Positions 1 to 10,400 of a DNA stretch of 64,000 nucleotides are shown one piece after another. How positions within the stretch are numbered: the first letter of the stretch is position 1; every line of letters begins with the position of its first letter. The position numbers and the translations under genes are program-made. The notes beneath the pieces are model-generated. The model saw only the letters and a program-made list of their open reading frames with translations. It made no database searches and was not told the DNA's origin. Origin of the DNA: Lycocorax pyrrhopterus obiensis (taxonomy: Eukaryota > Chordata > Aves > Passeriformes > Paradisaeidae); the NCBI GenBank assembly GCA_014706295.1, contig JACSVZ010000015.1, positions 58,649,535 to 58,713,534 of the forward strand. Direction: 5' to 3'.

Positions 1-2044
1 ATACACAGTGAAATGCTGAAATGACAGTCCTATATATTAAAGGTGTCCTGTCGATGTGGTTGCACAGAGTAGAAATTCTGCTACATTGCACTCAGCCTAT
101 TCTTACTGTACAAAGCACACACTTAACTAAAGCATCCCTCTTCCTTTTTTTTGTTATCTTGAACCTGATCCCAAGAATTTTAGGGATGTACCTCTAAATA
201 GATAGAAGGAAAAAAATGTCTGTCTAGCCTTATGTTCCTCTACTTATGCATGTATTCACTTCAACGTGGAATTGGCAAACAAATTTTAGCTGTTTTTGAA
301 AGCAAAGGCAAATGCATGAGCCCCCCCTCTGCCAGTTGTATTTCTTTAAGTATAAATTGCATGATTACAAAGTTGCCTCAGACAACTTTGAAAACCTTTT
401 ACCCTGGTTTAGCATTTTGACTTTTCCATGGAGACAGACTTGCTTATTTTTCTGAGAGGTCAGAAGGGGTTTTGCCACTGTGCTGACATTTTGCATCATC
501 TTCTTTCTTTCTTTTGCATCTGAAAAAAAAGAAAAAAAAAAAGAACAGTTCTGAAATGACAGTAAAAATGCATTGCTCCTTTTAAGTGACATGGACTGCA
601 TATGTCTGTGCATCAGCAGGTTAGTCAGAGGGACCAGAGGAGAATTCCTTAATCCCTGGTGTTTAGACAAGCCATACACAGATGAATTTTTTGTCTTCCT
701 TTGATTGCACCACCACGTTTAGAAACTCCTTCTTAAGGAAGTGATGCCTTATGTGTGGGGGGAAAAACAGGAGAATACAGTAATTAGAAATAAACCTAAC
801 TTCCCTGTCGCATCTGGCCTTCATGCTTCAACAATCCCTTGAGCGCAGCTCATAAATAATGAGCACTCAGAGACGGGCTGTACAATTCCAGTGCATTCTA
901 TTGACTTACAGGGGATGCACAAAATGATAGAACATATCCTGAAGGCAAAAGCATGCACTGTTTTCTTAGTCTTCTATCAAATGTGTATTGCTAGCAATTT
1001 AATTACTATTTATTGAGCACTGCCAGTAGGGTATACAGGGCACAAAAATAATTGCTATGTGTAAACAGAACTGATTTTTATCTGTTTCTTTCTTTAGCAT
1101 TACCCTGCTATCCATTTCAGACCTTTTGTTGTAGTTTAATATGATACAGATTAAAAATATTGTGATTTGAAAAATCATGGGTAAAGTGCAATCAAGCATC
1201 AAAAGATAATCTCATCGTGTTTTAAAAAACCCCGAACAACAATGCCTTATCCAGATACAAATACTCAAAAGTAAGTAAAAGATAACTTTAATCTTACTTA
1301 TTGAAAAATTGAAATAGAAAAAATAGAAATAAAATATGTATGCATCTAACTAGATAGCCAAATGCTCAACTGAGGTGAGTTTACTAACTCTGTTAACTTC
1401 AACAGACTCATCCTCTTTTGTTTATTGACAGAAGTTTGATGCAGTGCCAAAATCTTTGTATGTGTTGACTATAAAAGAAACTGCAGGGTAAGAAAATTGG
1501 GGGGAAACATGATAAAAACCCATTCCATAAACCTCACAGAAGCATGCCCAGGTGGAACATGAAAGAAAGATGAAAACAGAGATCTCCTTCGTATGATCTG
1601 CCTCTCAGTAAATCACAGCTTCACTTTGGGTTATAAGGATGTTACACCCTCAGGTCCAGACTTTTTATTTGGAATAGGGTTTGAAATGAGCAAAGTGAAC
1701 TGTTCTGTTAGCAAGAAAGAAAACAATATGCAGATTCGGTTCCAAAATATTCAAGTCAACACTCGTTTTAAAAAAATAACAAAGAGAAAATTGTATCTGA
1801 GAACTTAAAAATGTAGTTTTGGATCCAAATGTGTGCCTTTCTCACATATTTAGAGCTAGCCTATTGTTCTGCTACTCAAACCATACACTGTAAGGTGTTT
1901 CCTTTAGCCAAAGCTGACCGTTTTTTCCTGAATACATCTTCTACCTTTCAACTCCTGTCATGTCTGGCTTTTTTGGGATCCATTCCTTAAAAGCAAAGAA
2001 ACTAACTTCCTGATGGTATCTGTTTTCTTTTCTTTCCTCTGCAG
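1..2044 (+). other. CHRM2: Probable 3' end of the CHRM2 intron before the coding exon
   Basis: No coding sequence is recognisable here. The stretch is AT-rich and ends in a pyrimidine tract followed by CAG at 2042-2044, immediately before a short leader and the receptor start codon. In vertebrates CHRM2 has several non-coding 5' exons and one coding exon, so this sequence is best read as intron. An A/G-rich run lies at about 521-545. No conserved exon or RNA gene was recognised; mir-490, which lies in a CHRM2 intron in mammals, was not found. Confidence 0.7.
2024..2044 (+). promoter_or_regulatory. CHRM2: Splice acceptor of the CHRM2 coding exon
   Basis: A run of T and C ends in CTCTGCAG, with AG at 2043-2044. 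The exon would begin at 2045 and leave 39 nt of 5' UTR before the ATG at 2084. The start context has a purine at -3 (GAAATGA), which is favourable. The arrangement of an acceptor a few tens of bases upstream of the ATG of an intronless CDS matches the known structure of CHRM2. Confidence 0.75.
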
Positions 2045-2083
2045 GCTTAAGTTGTAACCGGGTACCTTGTTATCAGAAGCGAA

Positions 2084-3481
2084 ATGAATAACTCAACATA
2101 CATAAACTCTTCCACTGAAAATGTGATGGCTTTGGAGAGCCCTTATAAAACTGTTGAGGTGGTGTTCATCGTCCTGGTGGCAGGGTCTCTCAGTCTAGTC
2201 ACCATAATTGGGAACATCCTGGTTATGGTGTCAATCAAAGTCAACAGGCACCTCCAGACTGTCAACAATTATTTCCTGTTCAGCCTGGCCTGCGCTGACT
2301 TGATCATCGGCATCTTTTCCATGAACCTGTACACCCTCTACACTGTGATAGGCTACTGGCCCTTAGGGCCTGTGGTGTGTGACCTCTGGCTGGCTCTTGA
2401 CTATGTGGTCAGCAACGCCTCTGTAATGAACCTGCTCATTATCAGCTTTGACAGATACTTTTGTGTCACCAAACCTCTGACGTATCCCGTGAAGCGGACC
2501 ACGAAGATGGCGGGCATGATGATTGCAGCTGCCTGGGTGCTGTCCTTCATCCTGTGGGCCCCTGCAATTCTCTTCTGGCAATTCATTGTGGGAGGAAGGA
2601 CTGTCCCGGATAGGGATTGCTACATCCAGTTTTTTTCCAACCCTGCTGTCACATTTGGCACTGCCATTGCAGCCTTCTATTTGCCTGTTATCATCATGAC
2701 TGTCCTTTACTGGCAAATCTCTCGAGCCAGTAAGAGCCGGATAAAGAAAGGAAAAAAGGAAGCCGCCCAAAACCAAGAAACAGTTTCCCCCAGCCTTGTC
2801 CAAGGTAAAATAGTGAAACCAAACAATAACAATATCCCGACCAGCAGAGACGGGTTGGAGCACAGCAAAATTCAGAATGGAAAAACCAGCGAAGAGACTG
2901 TGACTGAAAACTGTGTTCAAGGGGAGAAGGAGAGCTCCAACGACTCCACCTCCGTCAGTGTGGTCGCTTCCAACTTGAAAGAGGATGAAGCTACCAAAGA
3001 TGCCAGACAGGCTTCTGCCTCCCAAGACCATCTCAAAGCAGAGAACTCCAAGCTGACGTGCATCAGGATAGTCACCAAGTCCCAAAAGGGGGACTGCTGT
3101 GCCCCTACCAACACCACCGTGGAGATCGTAGGCACAAACGGGGAGGAGAAGCAGAACAGCGTAGCCCGGAAAATCGTCAAGATGACGAAGCAGCCAGCCA
3201 AAAAGAAACCACCCCCTTCTAGGGAGAAAAAAGTGACAAGGACTATTTTGGCCATCCTCCTGGCCTTCATCATCACCTGGACCCCATACAATGTGATGGT
3301 GCTCATCAACAGCTTCTGCACATCCTGCATCCCTAACACCGTATGGACCATAGGTTACTGGCTCTGTTACATCAACAGCACCATCAACCCCGCTTGCTAC
3401 GCGCTCTGCAACGCCACTTTCAAGAAGACCTTTAAGCACCTTCTTATGTGTCATTACAAGAATATAGGAGCTACAAGGTAA
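2084..3481 (+). CDS. CHRM2: Muscarinic acetylcholine receptor M2, complete single-exon CDS
   Basis: This 465-residue class A GPCR binds acetylcholine and couples to Gi/o, lowering cAMP and opening GIRK channels; in heart it slows the beat. The N-terminus is short with N-glycosylation sequons at Asn3 and Asn8 and no signal peptide. Seven membrane segments fall at roughly 26-48, 62-83, 99-120, 142-164, 187-209, 387-409 and 419-441. Visible class A residues are Asp72 (2.50), Cys99 with Cys179 (disulfide), Asp106 (amine-binding, 3.32), DRY at 123-125, the TWTPYN stretch of TM6 with Trp399, and NPACY at 435-439. Cys456 is a likely palmitoylation site. The third intracellular loop (about 212-386) is long, hydrophilic and rich in Ser/Thr, as in M2. 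The membrane core and the C-terminal GATR ending are nearly identical to mammalian M2 (466 aa). Differences lie in the N-terminus, extracellular loop 2 and intracellular loop 3. No frameshift or stop interrupts the frame. Confidence 0.98.
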   Translation: MNNSTYINSSTENVMALESPYKTVEVVFIVLVAGSLSLVTIIGNILVMVSIKVNRHLQTVNNYFLFSLACADLIIGIFSMNLYTLYTVIGYWPLGPVVCDLWLALDYVVSNASVMNLLIISFDRYFCVTKPLTYPVKRTTKMAGMMIAAAWVLSFILWAPAILFWQFIVGGRTVPDRDCYIQFFSNPAVTFGTAIAAFYLPVIIMTVLYWQISRASKSRIKKGKKEAAQNQETVSPSLVQGKIVKPNNNNIPTSRDGLEHSKIQNGKTSEETVTENCVQGEKESSNDSTSVSVVASNLKEDEATKDARQASASQDHLKAENSKLTCIRIVTKSQKGDCCAPTNTTVEIVGTNGEEKQNSVARKIVKMTKQPAKKKPPPSREKKVTRTILAILLAFIITWTPYNVMVLINSFCTSCIPNTVWTIGYWLCYINSTINPACYALCNATFKKTFKHLLMCHYKNIGATR

Positions 3482-3700
3482 AAATAATAATGAAAATAGT
3501 TATGGAAAGAGTGAAGAAGTTCCAAATTAAATTAAAAAAACCCCGATGCTATAGCACTTTATGCTCTTCTATGGAATGTGCAATCCAGGATGTTAGTGGA
3601 AATACTGATACAGGGTATCAGCTGTACCCCTGAGGACTACACTTAAAAACATTTTTTTAATAAATGAAAATAAATCTTTGGGACATGGGGATGTTTGAGA
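3482..3700 (+). other. CHRM2: CHRM2 proximal 3' UTR with poly(A) signals
   Basis: After the TAA the sequence becomes A/T-rich. Two AATAAA hexamers stand at 3659-3664 and 3669-3674, about 180 nt after the stop, and could end a short transcript. Another AATAAA at 4618-4623 could serve a longer form. Which sites are used cannot be told from sequence; mammalian CHRM2 transcripts have longer 3' UTRs, so the real end may lie further downstream. Confidence 0.5.
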
Positions 3701-6599
3701 AATTGTTCAAGGATGTGGACTGGAGGCACAGTTCCTTACTTTCTGAGAGTATTCTGCAGAAGGGCTTTAAAGTCTATGATTTTTGGTCATTCTGTGTAAA
3801 ATACTTGTTCTTTCATTCTCTTTTTCTTGTTTTTTCCTGTGTGTGTTTAATACATCTTCATCTAAAACCCCCAAATTTTAATAATAACTGTGTGGAAGAG
3901 GCATAGGAGTTTGGAAGATCATTGCATAATCCAAATCAATGATGGCAGAAATTTTCTAAAGCTCAAAGTTGTCTAAAGCTGTTTTGCCACTGTCATGTAA
4001 GAAGCTTAATGTTAGGTAAATCATGAAAGTTTTTTTATGTTGTTTATGACACCACCATTTCCAAAATTGTGTCAGTTCTGAAAGTGTACTTATGCTCTCA
4101 ACATGTAATCATTGTATATTGTTTGAAGTCTGTCGCTTGCCCCTTCTCAGGGGCTTTTGTTCTGTGACCACTTCATCACGTCAAGATCAAAGTGAAAAGA
4201 CGTGGTCTCGTCCAGATTGCTACATGCCAAGACTTCTTCAGCCTCCATGTAAACCAAAGCTTTTGAGACGATTTTGTTCACTTTGTTCATCACATAACAT
4301 CGACCTGTGGATTTGTCTTTTACCTCTATCAGCCTTTTCTTCCTTTCTGTACCTTACTTGTCCAGGGCAAGACTGAACATCAAAAGAAGTTGTAAATTCA
4401 AAGGTCTCATCCATTCAGCCACCATGGTGGCCAGACAAAGGGTCTCAGCTGAAGAATAGAAACAAGATTATTACTAGGAAGATGAAAGCTTACATCCATT
4501 TAAAGTTGGATGTACAGACGAAGAGGTATGTTGAGGCTTCACAGAATGGTTAATATTAGATGACCATGCTCTTGGCCTGTCAAAAGATGATTCTATGATT
4601 AATTTATTGAGGAAAAGAATAAAGTAGACCACCATACCCACCTCGATCAAGCTCTGCTAAGCCCTTAGTGTGAAACTGGGGTCCTTTCTGGGTGAATCCT
4701 GGACAAGATGTTTGCTTTCTGGAAAAGATACTGGTCACATTGCCTTGTGTACTGCCTGGGAGCCATATTTTGACTGTAAGTCAAGGGATAACACTAATGA
4801 AAAGGCAGAGAGGAAAACTGTGATTATAGGAAACCAGATACTGAAATAGTCTGGATGGGAGTCTGGCAAGAGGTAAACTCAAATATTTTCTGCTACTCCA
4901 CACTAGGCAAAATTTAGATTATTTCTGCCTGAATAACAATTTAGTATTCCAATATTTGATATTTACTGTAGCAAAAATAAGCATTGTGTGGACAGGTCAA
5001 AGGGTATCAGATTACTGACAACAGATATTGTCTGTGAGTTATGCATATCTTATTTACCTCCTTCTTAGTAACACTAACTTCCAGGCCCTAACAAAGGTAT
5101 GTTTATATATTTTGTTACCCAAAAAGAGCATAGACAGTATCCTGAGGGTCTCTTTTCTGAAACGAAAGCCACCCACCGAATAAAACACCAATTCGTTCTG
5201 TTATTTCATGCTACCACATTAGAGTATTCCAAAATGTACCTCAAAATTGCAGCCTCTGAGATTGCAGAGAAATTAATCTTGCAGAATTAAGTTTTACATT
5301 TGACAAGCTTATTGGAACACAGTGTCAAAGCACTTTGGTATCATGACAATTTTCATGTTTCGTAGTACAAGTTCCCAGCAGAAAGTGAAAAGGAGGAGGA
5401 TTAAACTGCAGTAAATTAAGGCCACGTTAAACTCAGGATTAATGTGTCTTAATATAAAGTCATTTAATTTATACCCCTCGTGATTTCATCCTAATATAAC
5501 TGTCTCCATACAGCCAAAGATCTAATTTTGAAACTCCCACTTGCCTCGAGTCATATCTACTATCACTGTTTTCATCTTCCTGTTTGTAAGGAAGAATAAC
5601 TCAATGACAAAGCTTGCAAAACTGAGCGCTGCTTGTCTTTTAAAACTTCATTCACTACGTTTATCTTGACAGGTCAAAGGAAGGACTTACACATTTCTAG
5701 GCTGTTCATTCTCTTACCGTGTTAAAAAACCCAGATAAAATCCCAAGATAAAATAAAATCAAATGTGTTCAATTTCTAAATCTGACTTCTTTAGAAAAGT
5801 TTCATAAAAGAAGCACACTTGCTTCTTTCATTCACCAAGTGCTGTGGGTATCAATAGTACAGGTACTCAAACTGGGAAGTAATGATTTGTACAGCCACAC
5901 TTAATCTTTTAACTGTGGTTTTCTGGCAGATGTGCAAATCCTTTTTTCTCACATTTGAAGCTGTCACTTGTTCATAATGAATTAATCTAACATCTGAGAA
6001 CACTGCTGCAGGTTAAGAAGTGTGACAGATAAATTACAATTATACTTCTTCATCATATGATAACACTCAAAATACCACAGAAAAAAAAGTATTTTGGGGC
6101 CCAGCACTCATGTAACAAACAAGCAAAGTAAAAATATCAGTTCGAAGGTATCTAGCGCTTTTCCCTGGCACCACCTTCACTTTTGATCCCAAAAAACAAG
6201 ATGCTTTATGTTATATTATGTTTAAAAGGCCTGCAGGACACACAGTCCTCTGTGTTTCCACCCTATAACAGTTCCATGGTACCTCTACATTTGCAGACAA
6301 TTAAACAATGTAAAAATAGATGACATAATGCATGTGTCCACAGGCATGCAAACACACAACCCAATATGGTTTATATACATGAAAAATGACCAACTACTAA
6401 TCAAGATATTGCATGGAATCTTGTCTGCCTTGTGTGCATTACCGGCAGGTGCAGAGCCAACACTTACTACACTGTCTAGCCCCTCCTGAAAGCAGAGAAG
6501 AGGCAGAGTGTGCCCTGAGATACTGGGAACCTCTTGGGTCTTCAGCTGGCTCAGTAACACAAAAATGTCATAATGGTTCAGAACCGCAAAATAATTTGT
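3701..6599. other. Non-coding, AT-rich; possible distal CHRM2 3' UTR
   Basis: Only short chance reading frames occur, with no recognisable protein. A degenerate CR1 tail is listed separately at 4546. Nothing else could be supported. Confidence 0.5.
4546..4601 (+). mobile_element. Degenerate CR1 LINE 3' tail
   Basis: The stretch keeps the order of a CR1 3' end: a TTAGATGACCAT-type segment followed after about 25 bases by GATTCTATGATT, the characteristic octamer-type CR1 terminus. The body upstream is too diverged to delimit, so the copy is old or very short. Confidence 0.45.
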
Positions 6600-6920
6600 T
6601 CTTGGATATCCTTTGAGCTTTCATGTCTTTCCTTTGTGTCCCAAACCACGTCCACCAGGTTTCACTTCCCTTCTGCTTGATAGTTCTGCACGATCTAGAT
6701 GTCAGTCTCGAAGAGCAGCTCTCCCTGGGTAACTTCGGCTTCCCTGGCTGTCACCTGCACCCCGTGGTCCACATGGCCCCAAGTGGCCCTGCTGCTGGAG
6801 CTGCCTCATCTTCACCTTGGGCTTGGCCAGAGGATCCCAGTGGCACATCCACACCATGTGCTGCGCTGGCCACTTTTGCTTCACATAAAAATCAAGCCCA
6901 CTGTGCAGGTGACTCATGAG
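6600..6920 (-). pseudogene. GC-richer segment with broken protein-like frames; possible decayed pseudogene
   Basis: This segment is more GC-rich than its surroundings. On the - strand it reads as protein-like in two frames that exchange near 6745. One frame is open over about 6702-6919 (a stretch including QKWPAQHMVW). A second frame continues with VTQGELLFETD before in-frame stops. I do not recognise the parent protein. An A-rich run follows on the + strand at 6921-6957, which would be the tail side of a + insertion and therefore does not fit a - strand retrocopy. It may simply be GC-rich non-coding DNA. Confidence 0.18.
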
Positions 6921-6957
6921 AACAAAAAAGAAAAAGAAAAAAAAAACAAAAAAGGAT
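6921..6957 (+). repeat. A-rich low-complexity run
   Basis: An almost pure A tract is interrupted by single G and C bases. It could be a decayed poly(A) tail or simple slippage. Confidence 0.7.
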
Positions 6958-7161
6958 AACCAACAACAAAAAACTGCAGCTAGAACTTCTTGCTCCCTCG
7001 TGTTTTTTCCTCTTTCATTATTTCCAGAAAGAGGCAGCCCATGGGGAGTGATTTGTATTGTCACGAGACAGCCCTACCTTCACTCTCCAGGAAGAAAACA
7101 GCAACTTGAAGATGCATCAATCCAGTGGGCAACTTTCCTGATTATTAAAGGTGTCTGTGGT

Positions 7162-7430
7162 AAAAGAGAAAGGAAGGAAGAAAGGAAGAAAGAAAAAGAA
7201 AGAAGAAGAAAAGAAGAAGAAGAAGAAGAAGAAGAAGAAGAAGAAGAAGAAGAAGAAGAAAAGAAAAGAAAAGAGAAAAAGAAAAAAGACAAGACAAGAC
7301 AAGACAAGACAAGACAAGACAAGACAAGACAAGAAAAGAAAAGAAAAGAAAAGAAAAGAAAAGAAAAGAAAAGAAAAGAAAAGAAAAGAAAAGAAAAGAA
7401 AAGAAAAGAAAAGGAAGAAAGAAAGAGAAA
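7162..7430 (+). repeat. Compound purine microsatellite (GAA)n-(AAGAC)9-(AAGAA)16
   Basis: A block of irregular GGAA/GAAA purines (7162-7211) leads into about 17 GAA units (7212-7261). After a short A/G spacer come nine AAGAC units (7286-7330), then sixteen AAGAA units (7331-7410), and a purine tail to 7430. Nearly 270 bases lack any pyrimidine apart from the C of the AAGAC units. The open frames on both strands here (Lys/Glu-rich on +, Phe/Leu/Ser-rich on -) are artefacts of the repeat. Such tracts are length-unstable and can form triplex (H-DNA). Confidence 0.97.
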
Positions 7431-7444
7431 TCTGAAGCAATACT

Positions 7445-10400
7445 GAAAATCTGTTTTCCAGTGAGAACAAAATCTAAGAAAAACTTGTCAGCCTTCTTTC
7501 TGTTTGAGATTTTCATTTGATTTATTAGAAATCATAAGATCTATTCAAAGATAGCAAAGTATTTGAATGTTGCCTGATGAAAGACAGTCCAAAGACAACA
7601 AACACATCTATATAGGTCAGATTGCTTTTTCTTTCCTTCTTTCATTCTTTTTTTGCTGTACAAGTGCTGGCAGGGTAGGGAGTGCTCAAGTGGACCCCAG
7701 GGATCCGTTGTTTGGCAATCACAAAGCATGAGGGGGACAAAAGCAAGTGCTAAATCTATCAGCCCTCTGTTTTATGCTCTTCTGGTGGAGGAAAACGTAC
7801 TGACTAGAAGAGGTGCCTTTATGAAGTGCCACAGTGGTGAGAACAGCCCACACACCACTGAAGAAACCTTGAAGTGGCCCAGCAGCTCCTGGCCTCCCGT
7901 CCAGGGTTAGGAGCAGGAGTGCACAGAATTTTTTTGGTTTTATCTCCTTACGGATTTGAATGTGTCCATCTGTCTGTGGGACTTGCTAGCAAACTCACTG
8001 TCCCCTTCCCCAGTTTTGACCAATTTTGGTCTCTGTTCTTCATTCCTATGAATGAGACATTCCTGTGGATGAGTGTTGCCTCGGGACACAGCTCCCAGTT
8101 TCTCCTGTGACCCGAGCTGGCGCACTTTGAATTTTTCACCTCTGTTGACAGTATCTCTCCTTGCCACTTCTGTGCCCCAAAACTAATCATGGCAGTGGCC
8201 TAGCAGGACCGAGTAGGTAAAGCATCCTGACAGCCACCCTGCTGCAAAGCTGATATGAATGCAGCTTGGGGGCGGGGGGGGGAGTGGAGAATAGCAATGC
8301 TGATGTTTTTCTCCCTCCCCTTAAAATATGTCCTAAAAAATCTTGATTTTTTGACAAACTGTGGTGTTTCTAGGGATGAGAAGCTAAAGTCTTACAAAAG
8401 AAATGGCAGGAAAACAAACCCTGGCCCTGTGCATGGGGGGTGTTTGCTGACAGTGAGTTTGGAGTTTTATAGTCCCAGATGACAGCAGTACAAGTGGCAG
8501 AAATTGAGAAGCTAAAAAGAAGTTAGCTTTTCTTTCACACTGGGTCTATATACTATGCCTGGAGACACTTACAAGGGAATGATTTCTATACAATATTGCT
8601 TTTACAGTTCTTGTATATCATGAAATGCTCTAGACTTTTAAGGAATTATTTTTTAAAAGTTTATAGAAAATCTGGCCTTGAAGGAATCTGAGAGATGGTC
8701 TTTAATTTGCTGTGGCCTCTCTTCTCTGCCTGTTTTTCCTCTTTTGCCACAGTTTTAACAAAAAAGCTTTCTTCCTTCCTCACTTTAACAAATGTCACCT
8801 GTGTTTCAGCTACAGGCATGCAGTTTCATTTGCCTTTCAGGAACTGTGAATGCTGGTACTCAACCTCTTTAACCCCACCCAAAAACTGCCTTCCCTAGCA
8901 TGCACATCCCCCTGCACTGAAGCCCAAGCTACTGTGTGGAGTGGCAAGTTCCATAAATCCTTTCTGCATGGGTTTTAAAACTGAAGTAAAACAAACCCTC
9001 ACATGAAACAAAGCCAAATCAGTTCTTTTGTTCCCCAGTTTAGTTATCTCTGTATCGGGCACAACGGTGGATAATGTCAAAGAGTGAATGTGCTTGTAGT
9101 GGAATATCATGCTGCAACATGCACGGATTAATTTTATGCTCTGTGCAATGGAAAGGCAGCCCTGCCTTCCCTCGAATCCCCTTTCATTCATGAGCTTACT
9201 AGCAGAGTATTCACTGAGAGCCCAAACCTAAGGATGTAATTATAGCAAGGCTAGGTTGAACGTGAATAATTTACCACAACCAATGCAATTATTTCTCCTA
9301 TATTTTTATTTCCCTCCTTTTGCTATGGACTCTTTTGCTACATTGTGGAACTAGTGAGTTACATGAGCGTATTAGTACTCCCAGGCCTCATATTTCAGGG
9401 TACTGGGTAGATTTGTTAAACACATTTTATTCCAGTATTAACCAAATAAAGGAAAATAAATTCTGGTGTCTTTTTGCCTTCCAAAGCTCTGCATTACCTG
9501 AAAAGTACCACTCTTTTTCATCTTTCCACAGTGAGTTTCTTTTCTTTTCTTTTTTTTCATTTTCTTTTTTTATTTTTTGGATCATACTTGCCAAAAAGCA
9601 CACAGAAACTATTTTCTGAGAGATGTCCCGAAGTGCTCTGACTCTGGCAGAAGAGCTCTGTGTGATACATGAGGCAGTGTGATCACAGCCCCTGTTACAG
9701 TGCCCTCGGAAGCAAGGACTTCACTGAGTGTTTAATGTCTGGACTTACCTGACAGAAATGGAGAAAGCACAGGGGGACAAGGATGGTGTGCTCTTACTTG
9801 CAAAGGGACAAGCAAGTTCCAGTTGGATTGCTTTTCTGCTTCCCCCAGCTCATGTAGGCTTCAGGGAGGAGGTAGGGATTTCTTCCCCTGCTGGAGACTC
9901 TGTCTCCACCTCTACCCCAAAGACAGCCCTTCTCTGAAGCACATCATGGTAGTAGTGGCAGTAACAGTAATAACAAAAACACTGGCGGGAGTGCCGTGAT
10001 TGCCAAACCACAGACCTTCTTCTATCTTATCTCTTATTTCTGGTGCCACTTAGCTGAGGTGGTTGGTAAGTTAGAGACTAGCAATTTGTAAATACCTTTA
10101 GATAGTGTGTTTTAACATGACCAACACCATATCCTGACTGTGTAAAAAATAATACATTCTGTGTAATACTATCCAGATAAGGTTGTAATGTAAATATATC
10201 TACAATGAATGTCAAATTACTCTTCAAGCTCTATGTACGAGGAAGAACCTCATCTCTTCTTGAGATCTTTTTTAACTTAAGGATATGAAAAACTTGTTAT
10301 TCATTTATATATGTATAAAAAAAAAAAAACTGCATTCTTTTCTTCAAAAGAAAATACTACTGCAAAAAAGAAGGGAATGCATTACCTGTATGTGATATCC

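Noticed and set aside
1..2044. mir-490, which lies in a CHRM2 intron in mammals
   Set aside because: Its mature sequence is not present in these 2 kb; it would be much further upstream.
2363..3454. Long open frame (363 codons) antisense to CHRM2, plus shorter antisense frames at 2917-3351 and 2401-2586
   Set aside because: They are shadows of a constrained, GC-richer coding exon. None has a domain, and the sense frame is an unmistakable receptor.
7080..7516. Lys/Glu-rich and Phe/Leu-rich open frames on both strands
   Set aside because: They come entirely from the purine microsatellite.
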